From Marinobacter sp. es.048 (GTDB lineage: Bacteria; Pseudomonadota; Gammaproteobacteria; Pseudomonadales; Oleiphilaceae): a DNA stretch of 64,000 bases. Under the pieces are notes generated by a model. The model saw nothing but the letters and a program-made list of their open reading frames with translations, ran no database searches and was not told the DNA's origin. The position numbers and the translations under genes are program-made. Numbering within the stretch: position 1 is the stretch's first letter; every line of letters begins with the position of its first letter. Below, one piece after another: positions 7,632 through 16,249 of this stretch. The stretch lies in the NCBI RefSeq assembly GCF_900188435.1, contig NZ_FYFA01000001.1, forward strand, positions 62,001 through 126,000, given 5' to 3'.

Positions 7632-9134
7632 TTATAGAGCTTTTTCGAGGCTTGAGATTGAGTCAGAACATCTGCACAAACCCTTTTCCAGTTTCGATCG
7701 TGCCATTTGAAGCGGTGTTTGACCTTCTTTGTTCCGCAGTTGTTTCTCAATACCGCCAGTGCCCAAAAGGACCAACAAGGTTTCGGGATCAACCTGTAGT
7801 GCTGCATAGTGAAGTGGCGTGTTACCGAGGTCATCTTGAACATTGATTTTGGCGCCATGGGACAGAAGTGCTTTGGCGTAATCTTGTCTCCCGATTCGCG
7901 CAGCGGCATGAAGAGGAAAGGAATTATGCCTTTCACTACTGGTGCTGCCATAAGACTCTGCTTTATTGACTAGACCGTCGTGTTGAATCAGGTAATCAAA
8001 CATCTCGTCTTTACGTTGATATATTGCCGTTTGCAGGAGAAGGCGCCCATTATGTCCAGTGCTGTGTAGTGAACCGCCAAGTTCGACAATGGTTTTAAGC
8101 ATTTCGAGATTACCGTCAAATAAAGCAGTCTCTTCCAGGTATTCACCCGACGGTACGTAGCTTTTTTCGGAAGCTACTTTCAGTCCGGCTTCGTGCAATA
8201 TTATCAGTTCTTCAACGCCTGAAGGTTCAGAGTGATAGGGTCTCAAGGATGTCCACGGTAAACTGTCACTTACGGCCCAAGTCATTGCACTCAACCGATA
8301 GGTGTCTTCGTCGTCGTCATAACCGCAACCAACAGATCGCGCTCGCGGATCAGATGCGAGCATTCGCAGTCCTTCGTCGAAACCGCCAACTTGAGCTGCG
8401 TAACATAGAGGCGTCATGCCGCTACCGTGTTTTCCATCCAGAATCGCCGGATCTGCCCCCAGAGAAAGGAGCGTTTTGAGCATTTCGGGGTTATTGTGAA
8501 TCACCGCGTAGTGAAGCAGAGTGCGCCCAAATGTATCTTTTGAATCAATGTCAAGCGCTGAGACTGCAGACGGATCTGGATAGAGAACGCCATTATAGTA
8601 AAGCTCTGCCGGTATATCGCCTTTTAACTCCTTATGACCGCGCATATTCGATGCCGCCAGTAGGTTAGTAACTGCGCTGTCAACTCCCCCGTATTGGTAT
8701 TCTTCAACCGCATAATCAAGAGGTGTTTTTCCATATTCATCCACTGGCGCTGGATCAGCGCCTGCCTTAAGTAACTCCTCAACAAATAGCGGATTATGCT
8801 TCGCCGCTATGTGAAGAGGCGTCCGATTTTCAAAATCTCGATGGTTGGGACCTGCGCCTGCTCTGAGGAGGATCGTTGCACAATCCGTGGCTTCAGGTCC
8901 AAGTTCAATTGCTATACCAAGAGCATGCCCCAATTCGTCTGCAGGAATATCTCTGGATGCGCGCTCCTCCTCCAGGGTCAATATCAGTGACTCGGTATTC
9001 ATGTTTTTGCAAGAGGACGCTGCCCAGAGGATAGGACTGTTCAGCAGCTCGTTCATTGAAAGTCGCCCGGTACAAGCTGAAATGAGTGAAGCAACAACTA
9101 TCAAAATGCAGAAACGAGAAAAAACGGTGTTCAT
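7632..9134 (-). CDS. ankyrin-repeat lipoprotein
   Basis: Encodes 500 residues from the ATG at 9132-9134, behind a GGAGG; a longer frame to 9209 lacks a signal sequence start. Residues 1-21 form a lipoprotein signal peptide with lipobox ISAC, so the protein should be anchored to a membrane facing the periplasm. The rest is ankyrin repeats: clear TPLHIAA, TLLHYAV, TPLCYAA, FPLHAAA and TPLHYAA repeat openings. Ankyrin repeats mediate protein binding; the partner is unknown. It stands alone on the minus strand, outside the cassette orientation, between two hairpin repeats. Confidence 0.8.
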   Translation of the reverse strand: MNTVFSRFCILIVVASLISACTGRLSMNELLNSPILWAASSCKNMNTESLILTLEEERASRDIPADELGHALGIAIELGPEATDCATILLRAGAGPNHRDFENRTPLHIAAKHNPLFVEELLKAGADPAPVDEYGKTPLDYAVEEYQYGGVDSAVTNLLAASNMRGHKELKGDIPAELYYNGVLYPDPSAVSALDIDSKDTFGRTLLHYAVIHNNPEMLKTLLSLGADPAILDGKHGSGMTPLCYAAQVGGFDEGLRMLASDPRARSVGCGYDDDEDTYRLSAMTWAVSDSLPWTSLRPYHSEPSGVEELIILHEAGLKVASEKSYVPSGEYLEETALFDGNLEMLKTIVELGGSLHSTGHNGRLLLQTAIYQRKDEMFDYLIQHDGLVNKAESYGSTSSERHNSFPLHAAARIGRQDYAKALLSHGAKINVQDDLGNTPLHYAALQVDPETLLVLLGTGGIEKQLRNKEGQTPLQMARSKLEKGLCRCSDSISSLEKAL

Positions 9135-9764
9135 GGGACCTCCGTGCCGCTTGTTGGACAAAAGGCTACCAAACTCGCCGGGGAGAAACTTCTTCCTCGC
9201 GTAAAACACTGTTAAATGAGTTTTCGACTGTGGTTGAGGTCGGCAGGAAATACGGTTTAGTTTGTTCGAACAGTGCTTCGCCTTGCTTGGAGCCTTCGGG
9301 TCTCAAGGGTCAATTCTCGATCGGAACCAAACGCAATGGGTCTGCGATCAATCAAGGCACACCAAAAGCGAAAATAATTGCGGTGTCTGATGGGGCTTTA
9401 GTTTTACCGTTTTTAAGACTACTTCTCATGCTCCAAGAGTGAGCCTCTGACCTATCCCAAATGTCCGCTTTGCGACTAGGTCGGGCCCCTCTAATTCCTA
9501 AACAAAAGCGGACATTCGAGTCAGGGCTTTTCCTGAGCCTCAAAGCCAATCACAGCCTTCTCATCCAGTATGATTGGCGGAGCAAATTGCAGACGCTGAA
9601 TGATTACATGGCATAGATGTCCATGCTCGGCTAAGTTATTGTTTCATTGGTGCATGTGCGGCGCAATTGATGATTCAAAGTCAGTGATAGTGACGTAGTC
9701 AAATTTTTGCAATGATAAAGCGCACTGCCAAATTGATGTTAGGGCATTTACAGGTTATCGAATT
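9135..9764. other. 630-bp gap with one hairpin repeat
   Basis: Apart from hairpin repeat copy B at 9460-9516 and the upstream region of the ankyrin gene, I see no gene here. The short ORFs on both strands have no recognisable product. Confidence 0.5.
9460..9516. repeat. hairpin repeat, copy B
   Basis: Best-preserved copy: AATGTCCGCTTTGCGAC on the left is answered by AAACAAAAGCGGACATT on the right, so the outer 12 bases pair perfectly. Related to copies at 7410-7467 and 10653-10698. Confidence 0.8.
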
Positions 9765-9932
9765 ATGCGGTTTCTTCTTCTATTCATAGTGTTTGCTTTC
9801 CATCCGGTTTTATTTGCAGAAACCTCATTGTGCGTAGCTGATGCAGGAGCAATTGTTGAAGATGGTGGTGGACAGTCAGCCAAGGCTTGGGTTGTTGATG
9901 TTGCGGTCGGATTGCCCTTGAGCATTACCTGA
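9765..9932 (+). CDS. short putative secreted peptide, possibly a truncated gene
   Basis: Encodes 55 residues beginning with a typical signal peptide (hydrophobic residues 3-18, cleavage likely near FAE). The mature part begins with a Cys-Val-Ala-Asp-Ala-Gly-Ala-Ile stretch of the kind found at the start of some longer secreted proteins. After the stop the other frames do not continue convincingly, so this may be the 5' remnant of a larger gene. No clear ribosome-binding site. Confidence 0.35.
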   Translation: MRFLLLFIVFAFHPVLFAETSLCVADAGAIVEDGGGQSAKAWVVDVAVGLPLSIT

Positions 9933-10114
9933 ACCGATGCAGTGGTGATTTTCAGTGCGCTATTGAAACCTATAACGTCGGCCTCACTGGAATGAAACAG
10001 AAGAGATTCTAGGCTGCAAGAGCACGCTATATGGAAAAGCACTGGCGTCATACCAGCATGATCTTGGCCACCCGGTAATAACCCAGTCACAGGAAGCTTA
10101 AGAAGGGGATTTGT

Positions 10115-10462
10115 ATGATGTACGCTTCACTCAGAAACGTAGAAAGCAGTGATCAGGTTGGAATTTTGGTACTCGGTGAAACGGCGTTTTGGTTCGTTAT
10201 CTGGATTATTATTGAAGCTTTTATTGGCGATCCCATTGTGGATTTTGCTCGTGGCTTTGTCTCCAAAACAGCCCATTTGTTTGGTGCTCTTGGTCTCGAT
10301 ATGATCCAGGGTGCATGGCGGTGGTCGATGTCATGGGTTCAGGATCTTCGGGTGATCGGTACCGGGGACTTTAAGGATTGGATGAGTCGTGCTTTCTACC
10401 TTTGGGCCTGTACAGGACTTCCGATGATTTTGTATCAAGGGTCGAAAAGTGGGAAATCGTAA
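10115..10462 (+). CDS. small membrane protein, unknown
   Basis: Encodes 115 residues with an AAGGGG ribosome-binding site 6 bp upstream. One strong transmembrane segment lies at about residues 17-37 and a weaker one near 92-107, with Trp-rich amphipathic stretches between. No family recognised. It stands alone between the short secreted ORF and hairpin repeat copy C. Confidence 0.5.
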   Translation: MMYASLRNVESSDQVGILVLGETAFWFVIWIIIEAFIGDPIVDFARGFVSKTAHLFGALGLDMIQGAWRWSMSWVQDLRVIGTGDFKDWMSRAFYLWACTGLPMILYQGSKSGKS

Positions 10463-10652
10463 TTAAAAACCCCGCCGTTGAGCAAGGCGTTTGGTTGTGT
10501 AAACACGCCTGTTTCAGTTGCACCGCCGATTAGAGTTTTCCGCCCGTTGGTGTTTAGCCAGATATTCCCGTGGCGTCAGGTTTCCAGTAAATCGGAGGGG
10601 GAGGTTACGGGGTCACGCGGCCCGTGAAACGGTCCGCTTTGTGGTCAATCTG

Positions 10653-10698
10653 GACGTTCGCTTTGCGACCTAGGCGCACCTAAACAAAAGCGGACGTT
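10653..10698. repeat. hairpin repeat, copy C
   Basis: Shorter copy: GACGTTCGCTTTGCGACC at the left and AAACAAAAGCGGACGTT at the right, with a compact loop. Base changes in the two outer arms compensate (ACGT-type ends on both sides), which suggests that pairing is maintained. Confidence 0.75.
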
Positions 10699-10721
10699 TT
10701 CCGTGTCCGGTTCCCCTGCCG

Positions 10722-11156
10722 TTAAGTGTTAGCAGCACGCATCCACTTCGGAGCTCCCCAACTATCGTCCTCTGAAAATGGATCGGGGTCCTCAAGATGT
10801 GTTGGTACCGATCCATCACATTCACCATGCTCATCGACCGTGGTGATTTCTGGGCGATCTACACCAGTGCAATAAGCCAACGCTTTCAGCTCCGTGGCAA
10901 CAAACGGATCGATCTGGTGTTTGTCGTACAATCGCTCCTGCAATAGCGTCAATGCCATGATGTTGTTTTCATTGAGCACCAACTCTGAATCGGCGCGTTT
11001 CGCCTTCACAATTTCTTCTAACGTCTTCCGCTCAATCCAGGACAAGTCTCTATAAATGTCGTTTAACGGGTGGTCCTGTGGAAAGACGCTGGGAGCTGAA
11101 AGAATTCGCGAACCCATAGCTGCGAGGGCGGTATGTGTTTCTGTGCTTGCGGTCAT
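10722..11156 (-). CDS. hypothetical soluble protein, 144 residues
   Basis: Acidic protein without signal peptide or membrane segment; the first 100 residues are mostly helical and the last 40 are rich in Asp, Glu, Pro and Ser. The start is ATG 11154-11156. Tandem with other minus-strand orphans at 11386-13088 but separated by 230 bp, so an operon is uncertain. No recognisable domain. Confidence 0.5.
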   Translation of the reverse strand: MTASTETHTALAAMGSRILSAPSVFPQDHPLNDIYRDLSWIERKTLEEIVKAKRADSELVLNENNIMALTLLQERLYDKHQIDPFVATELKALAYCTGVDRPEITTVDEHGECDGSVPTHLEDPDPFSEDDSWGAPKWMRAANT

Positions 11157-11385
11157 TACTAAAATTCCTCAATAAATAAAGTTCGTAGCCAGAATTGCAT
11201 ATTCCGCCGGAGGTGCAAGGCCAAAAGTCGGCCCAAACCTGTAACGAAATGTGTGTTTTTATTGCAGGAATTAGCTGGCTAGTCCTCACGCCAATTGGAC
11301 CGGCACAGGCGCATCTGCCGGAACTCGAATTCGGCAGTAGACCTCGAGGTCAAAGCTGACAATCATCTATGGGCCAGGGAACAGG

Positions 11386-11964
11386 TCAAACCGCGCCTTG
11401 GCCGGTGCCGCGAATCTCTTGGTATCGCTCTAGTGTTTCCAAGTTGTCATAGCCATTCTCGGTGGCGATGTCGTCCAAGCGCAGGCCGTCTATCTTTACC
11501 ATTAGTGGCCTGTAGTCTTGTTCCAGAACTGGGGCAAGGGATTCCTGAAGCGCGTTTGACAGGGCACTGCGGCCCAATTTGAACTCTAGCAGCTGCGCCA
11601 ATGTCCTGATTTAAAACAGTAGCTCACAGCCGTGCGGGAAAGCATACTGCCTCGCAATCGGCTCTGCTGAAGTGATGCAGGTTTCACCGTGGCGATAGTG
11701 ATGCCGATTGCAGTCGTTACCGAGACCCTGTTCGAGAATAGGCAAAAGGTGATCTCTAAGCCTTGCCCATCCAAGCATACTTGCTATGTTCTTTTCGGCA
11801 AATTCAAACAGGTCGCCAAACGCATCAATCCAGCCGCTGTCCCGAACCATATTCAAACCACCCAGTCCATGACGATGAATATGAGGGAGAAACAGGGAGC
11901 TGGTGCCGTGGAAGAAGGGCACCTTGAACGTCCCGTTTTTATCTAGCAACTCGTTGGATTTCAT
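11386..11964 (-). pseudogene. ADP-ribosyltransferase/PARP-like gene split by an in-frame stop
   Basis: From ATG 11962-11964 the frame encodes 117 residues and meets TAA at 11611-11613. The same frame then stays open for a further 74 codons to 11386 with no frameshift. Visible motifs: FFHGTSS at residues 17-23 and YRHGETCITSAEPIARQYA at 90-108. These are the first two blocks of His-type ADP-ribosyltransferase folds such as PARP- and DarT-like proteins. The catalytic Glu block would lie beyond the stop. Reads like one gene of about 192 codons with a single nonsense mutation. Restart at TTG 11601 is possible but would give only the C-terminal part. Confidence 0.55.
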
Positions 11965-12078
11965 ACAAACCTTCCCTGTCCTGTTCCGAATCGAGGAGTG
12001 TCGCGAACCTTTTGAGAGACTGCAGAGGTTTTGACCGACCGCCTTCCATAGTGTTCTGCTCAGACGCCCAGAATCCGT

Positions 12079-12318
12079 TCACTCTTTGACAATGACTCGC
12101 CAATACCCTTCATAGCGGAGGCCGTCGACGCTCTCTCTTGGGGTATCGGATACGACCTCGTACATCTTTCCTTCGAAGATCCCATCGGCAAGACGATCTG
12201 CAACAACGCGACTGGCTGTGCGCTCCAGTGTCACTCTGTGGTGGGGCTCCACTTCGCGCGCACGTGAGTCCCCCTTCCGATCGACAGCCCACCATTCAAA
12301 TTCAAAACTTCCTCTCAT
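12079..12318 (-). CDS. hypothetical protein, 79 residues
   Basis: Small basic and acidic mixed protein with Trp-rich ends (FEWWAVDRKG at the start, GYWRVIVKE at the end). No signal or membrane segment. It lies between the broken ADP-ribosyltransferase-like gene and the Asp/Ser/Met/Gly-rich gene, on the same strand. A chance ORF is not excluded. Confidence 0.4.
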   Translation of the reverse strand: MRGSFEFEWWAVDRKGDSRAREVEPHHRVTLERTASRVVADRLADGIFEGKMYEVVSDTPRESVDGLRYEGYWRVIVKE

Positions 12319-12509
12319 TGGTCCGTTCCTTTTCCAGAAAAATCAATGCAGAATTGCTTGAGATCATCCACGCTGAGTTGTCGATTAAATCATTTTTCTG
12401 GGTACGACTCTGCAGGCCAGCTTTCGTTTTCCAGCATTTGCGCCTCTGGCTTGAGATAGCCCAGCTGTTGCTCGCACGAGTGAAACTTGAGGCCAGAATT
12501 CAGGAAAGG

Positions 12510-13088
12510 CTACAAGAAACCATCATCGGAGCTGCCGAAGCTGCCGATGCCAAAGTCGCTATCCATCCCAGTCCCGATACCCATGCTGTCATCCATGCCG
12601 ATGCTGGAGCCCATAGTGTCGTCCATGCCAGTGCCCATGCTGTCATGTAAACCCAGGCTCATACTGTCGTCACTCATTCCGTAAACGTTACCGCCTACAT
12701 CAATCATACTGTTGACCATAGGCAGGCCGGTCGCGGGGTTGATGCCACCGCTTGCGATACCGTCGTCATCGCCTAGTGGGCTGGAGCAATCACTAAACAA
12801 GTCGTCTGTGAACAGGCTGTCATTATCGGTCACTGATTCAGTATCTGAATCTGCCAAAATACCTCCCGCCCGGCTGATCTCTTGCCAGTCGGGAGATGTC
12901 ACCATTGGCTCTCGAACTGGCTCAGGCTCCGATTCTGGCTGAGGCGTCTTCAATCCCAGCCCGTCATGGCTGACGTACTCCTTACCCTCGTGGACGGTGT
13001 AAACAGTGTATTCGTCAGGCTTCAGTTCATCGCTTTTGGTGAACAGGGATTTCAGGGTTTTGAACATAACGGCATCATCCAGATTCAT
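12510..13088 (-). CDS. acidic protein with Met/Asp/Ser/Gly-rich repetitive tail
   Basis: Encodes 192 residues from ATG 13086-13088, with a GGAG about 14 bp upstream; ATG 13065-13067 (FKTLKSLF start) is an alternative. Residues 1-60 form a small ordered part ending in HDGLGLK. After a Pro/Glu-rich linker the last 75 residues repeat short DDSMG, GTGMDD and SIGMDDSMGIG units, matched in the DNA by imperfect 12-18 bp tandem repeats at about 12540-12660. The tail is probably disordered. No signal peptide. Function unknown. Confidence 0.5.
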   Translation of the reverse strand: MNLDDAVMFKTLKSLFTKSDELKPDEYTVYTVHEGKEYVSHDGLGLKTPQPESEPEPVREPMVTSPDWQEISRAGGILADSDTESVTDNDSLFTDDLFSDCSSPLGDDDGIASGGINPATGLPMVNSMIDVGGNVYGMSDDSMSLGLHDSMGTGMDDTMGSSIGMDDSMGIGTGMDSDFGIGSFGSSDDGFL

Positions 13089-13207
13089 AAATTGAGTTGC
13101 TTCTCCGCAACCTAGCACACAACCAAAAAGATCAAAGCGATTGCCTGAGGAACCGATCACTCTCAGGCTCCATTAGCTCTGGCTTTGTTTTCCTCGTCGT
13201 CATTAAT

Positions 13208-13375
13208 TCAAATACAGCTCCATCTGCTTGAATTAGCGCCGAAGTCACAGCTCATGAAAGCCGCGAAGTCTTCATCGAAACTGGCAACCGGATGCCTTGC
13301 TGCACTAGCGAACTGATCAAGATAATCTTCGGTGATCTCCTTTTCCTCGGTGATGCCTGCACCGGCGTTAGACGC
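13208..13375 (-). pseudogene. remnant of a small gene
   Basis: This minus-strand frame is open for 55 codons before TGA at 13208-13210 and reads as ordinary soluble protein (TEEKEITEDYLDQFA, HPVASFDEDFAAF). It has no start codon apart from a Met near the end, and a stop bounds it at 13376. It appears to be the 3' end of a deleted gene. Confidence 0.3.
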
Positions 13376-13643
13376 TCATACCCAGACCTGAACTAAGTAT
13401 CCTTATCCTTAGTCACCGACAGTGCCCGATTTTTCACCTTCGCGCGGATTTGCTCAGGGCTTGAATACATCCAGCGGGCCGCGATACCGATCGCCTCTCC
13501 CGGGCTCGCGGTCTAACGGGCGTTATGCTTTAGTGTGAGCGTGCCAACGCATGAAAAGGGTCTTAGGATTGGATTGACTCCGGGCGCTCTCCCAGGCAAA
13601 GGGCGTCGTCCGATCAAAAAATAACTAGATGGAAGCCTTCTTC
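13376..13643. other. non-coding stretch with attC-like fragments
   Basis: GGCGTTAGACGC at about 13365-13376 and GTCTAACGGGCGTTATGC at about 13513-13530 look like isolated attC core boxes, but their order and spacing do not make a complete site. No gene seen. Confidence 0.25.
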
Positions 13644-14066
13644 TCATTTCTCATCGCGTAGTCGGATTGCAACGACCGCGGCGAGGACAACCGCACCAGT
13701 ACGCTGCGCGTCCTCCGCAAACGCCCAATCAGAGCCCATAAAAGCGGTTAAGATCAGCGAAAAACACGCCACAACAGCTGGCCAACCCCAAAGAAATTGC
13801 GCCTCTTTCCCGAGCATCTTTTTCACTGCAACGCTCGAGTAAACGCACGCAATCGCAGTGGCCACCACTTGAAATGTCGGCGCAACAAACCATTGCGCCT
13901 GTTGAGCCAGATCCACACCAAAAGACGTTTTAAGGAACGAGGTAAGAGCGCTCAAGATGAAAGCTGCCAAAAGCCCTGACGCAGACAGGATCACCAGCCC
14001 GCGAAAATAAGACCAGGCAATCTCAAAGACGCGAGATTCCACAAGGCTGGTTGCGCGATTCGACAT
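13644..14066 (-). CDS. membrane protein, unknown, four hydrophobic segments
   Basis: Encodes 140 residues from ATG 14064-14066, 7 bp after a GGAG; a longer frame to 14090 lacks this. Four hydrophobic segments are visible (about residues 20-45, 58-82, 92-110, 118-135), ending in RLRDEK. An inner-membrane protein of unknown family. It is divergent from umuDC, whose SOS box lies 55 bp upstream of its start, so it could share that control region. Confidence 0.55.
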   Translation of the reverse strand: MSNRATSLVESRVFEIAWSYFRGLVILSASGLLAAFILSALTSFLKTSFGVDLAQQAQWFVAPTFQVVATAIACVYSSVAVKKMLGKEAQFLWGWPAVVACFSLILTAFMGSDWAFAEDAQRTGAVVLAAVVAIRLRDEK

Positions 14067-14120
14067 ACAAAACTCCGGTGGGCGCGTCAAAGCGGTCGTA
14101 AAACAACGGGCCAGAACTTA

Positions 14121-14140
14121 TACTGTATATTTAAACAGTA
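14121..14140 (+). promoter_or_regulatory. LexA (SOS) box upstream of umuDC
   Basis: Contains CTGT-N8-ACAG with a palindromic A/T core (TACTGTATATTTAAACAGTA), the gammaproteobacterial LexA operator. It ends 17 bp before the umuD start, so LexA should repress the operon until DNA damage. Confidence 0.9.
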
Positions 14141-14157
14141 TCAAAGAAGTCAGCACG

Positions 14158-14589
14158 ATGCAGATTAAAGACATATTCTCTCCGACTTTGGGCCGCAAGC
14201 AACCCGGCATTCCGTTCTCGGGTGATACCGTCCAGGCCGGTTTTCCATCGCCGGCCCAGGATTACACCGAAAAGACGCTCTCCCTGGATGAACTATGCAT
14301 CCGGACACCGGCCGCGACCTTCTTCGTCCGCGCTTCGGGAACGTCTATGGAAAAGGCTGGCATCCATGACGGTGACGTTCTGGTTGTCGATCGAAGCCTG
14401 CCGCATACCCATGGAAAAGTCGTTATTGCCACGGTGGACGGGGAATTTCTGTGCAAGAGGTTGGACTTGAGCAATCGGGACAAGCCGGTGCTTCGGGCCG
14501 AGAGCGATGATTACCCGGATATTACGCTCAGAAACGAATCTGAACTGGAAATCTTCGGCGTTGTGACAACGGTGGTGCATTCAGTCTGA
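14158..14589 (+). CDS. umuD: UmuD, LexA-like self-cleaving subunit of DNA polymerase V
   Basis: Encodes 143 residues. After RecA-stimulated self-cleavage, UmuD' joins UmuC to form the translesion polymerase. The cleavage bond Ala27-Gly28 (VQAGFPSP) is present. The catalytic Ser63 lies in GTSM and Lys100 in FLCKRL, 37 residues apart as in E. coli UmuD. Length matches the family. The gene lies just after a LexA box and 2 bp before umuC, forming an SOS operon. Its place in the accessory part suggests an island-borne umuDC. Confidence 0.95.
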   Translation: MQIKDIFSPTLGRKQPGIPFSGDTVQAGFPSPAQDYTEKTLSLDELCIRTPAATFFVRASGTSMEKAGIHDGDVLVVDRSLPHTHGKVVIATVDGEFLCKRLDLSNRDKPVLRAESDDYPDITLRNESELEIFGVVTTVVHSV

Positions 14590-14591
14590 CC

Positions 14592-15872
14592 ATGAAGCAG
14601 GTCTACGCACTATGCGATGTGAATGCCATGTATGCGGCATGTGAGTCCATCTTTGACCCCAGACTCGTTGGCCAGCCCGTTATCGTGGCCAGTAACAATG
14701 ACGGCTGCGCGGTCGCCCGAAATAAAGAGGCCAAGGCTCTCGGAGTCAAGATGGGGCAGCCGATCTTCGAGCTGCGAGAGCATGTCGAGAAGAACCGCTT
14801 GGTCGTATGCTCCTCCAATTATGCTTTGTACGGCGACATGAGTTTTCGCTTCATGCAGGCTCTATCGACATGTTCCCCAAGGGTCATGCCCTATTCAATA
14901 GACGAAGCGTTCCTGGATCTGACCGGCATCGAATCGGTGGTGTCGTATGAGGACTTTGGGCATCAGGTGAAAGACCAGGTGAAGCAGTGGACCGGCCTTC
15001 CGATTTGCGTCGGCATCGCTCCCAGCCCCACGTTAGCGAAGCTGGCAAACCACGGTGCCAAGAAGTATCCGGCGACCCGAGGCGTCGTGGACTTAACCGA
15101 TCGGGACCGGCAGCGCCGCCTGCTCAACCTGGTATCGGCGGGCGAGATCTGGGGAATTGGCTCGAAATTGAGTAAGAGGCTGGCGGATCTTGGGATTGAA
15201 ACCGGTCTCCAGTTGGCTGACGCGGACGCCAAGTGGATTCGCAAGCACTTCAGCGTCGTGGTCGAACGCACAGTAAGGGAACTCAACGGGATTCCCTGCC
15301 ATAAGGACATCCTGGAAGTCGCCCCGGCAAAAAAGCAGATCCTCTGCTCGAAGTCCTTCGGGTCGCCTGTCACTGAACTCGATTCCATGCTTTCCGCTGT
15401 ATCGCACCACGCCACGCGGGCAGCCGAGAAACTCCGCAAGGAAAACCGTGAGTGCGGATATCTGGCCACGTTCATGTCGACAAGCCGGTACCGGTCTGGT
15501 GAGCACTATGCGAACCAGAGGGGCATTGCTCTACCTTATCCTACCGCAGACACCCGCGAGATCTGTCGCCATGCGGTTGGCTTGGCCCAGTCGCTCTGGC
15601 GGGACGGGTACAAGTACAATAAAGCAGGGATCGTGCTTTCGGATTTCCGGGTGCCTGGCGCTTGTCAGTCGGATTTCTTCAGTCGGATAGAGGACGATGA
15701 GAGGGATCAGAATCTGATGCGGACGCTGGACAAAATCAACAGCATCGCCGGAAAGAACACGGTTCAGTTTGGCCGACAAATTCACAAGAACACGAGCTGG
15801 CAGATGCGTCGGGAAAACCTGAGCCCCGCGTACACCACTCGCTGGGCCGATATTCCGAAAGTGAAGTGCTAG
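14592..15872 (+). CDS. umuC: UmuC, Y-family DNA polymerase V catalytic subunit
   Basis: Encodes 426 residues, full length for UmuC. The N-terminal IMS domain shows the metal-binding CDVNAMYAACE and the SIDEAFLDL motif with the catalytic Asp-Glu pair near residues 100-105. A helix-hairpin-helix-like region (LVSAGEIWGIGSKLSKRLADLGI) follows, then the little-finger domain and a UmuC-specific C-terminus. Copies past damaged DNA with UmuD'2 at the cost of mutations. Translated from the umuD mRNA under LexA control. Confidence 0.96.
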   Translation: MKQVYALCDVNAMYAACESIFDPRLVGQPVIVASNNDGCAVARNKEAKALGVKMGQPIFELREHVEKNRLVVCSSNYALYGDMSFRFMQALSTCSPRVMPYSIDEAFLDLTGIESVVSYEDFGHQVKDQVKQWTGLPICVGIAPSPTLAKLANHGAKKYPATRGVVDLTDRDRQRRLLNLVSAGEIWGIGSKLSKRLADLGIETGLQLADADAKWIRKHFSVVVERTVRELNGIPCHKDILEVAPAKKQILCSKSFGSPVTELDSMLSAVSHHATRAAEKLRKENRECGYLATFMSTSRYRSGEHYANQRGIALPYPTADTREICRHAVGLAQSLWRDGYKYNKAGIVLSDFRVPGACQSDFFSRIEDDERDQNLMRTLDKINSIAGKNTVQFGRQIHKNTSWQMRRENLSPAYTTRWADIPKVKC

Positions 15873-16249
15873 AGCCAGCCACCGAAAAAAAGTTGGAACT
15901 TTTGGGGTTGCATCTCCGACGACTTGTGTAAAGATGACCACCATCAAGCAGAAAAGCGGCACGAATTCAGTCGCAAGGCTCAACCAAATAAGCAGCCCGG
16001 CTCCGGGGTTAATCGAGGAGCAGCTCAGCCGGCGGTAGCTGTAAACACCGGCAGTCGATCACGGAGTCTGATGTGCACCAAAGCGCATCTCCTCCTCTCC
16101 GGGGATCGTCCGCAGCCCTGCGTTTTGGGCAATGAGGATAAAACCCCGTGGAGCCTGGCTTCACGGGGTTTTATCTTTCTAAAATCTAATCTGAGGCGCT
16201 TTGCTCTACAGAAAAACCCTAGCCATCCACCAGCGAGGATACAGAATCC
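15873..16249. other. gap between umuC and the HipS-like gene
   Basis: The 377-bp gap holds a strong terminator at 16137-16175 and no gene that I can recognise. In particular, no hipB-like helix-turn-helix ORF is present upstream of the HipS-like gene. Confidence 0.55.
16137..16175 (+). terminator. rho-independent terminator after umuDC
   Basis: GATAAAACCCCGTG pairs with CACGGGGTTTTATC around a short loop, and the 3' arm provides the T-rich tract. Because the stem is symmetrical with A and T runs, it could work in both directions. It separates umuC from the HipS-like gene. Confidence 0.85.
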
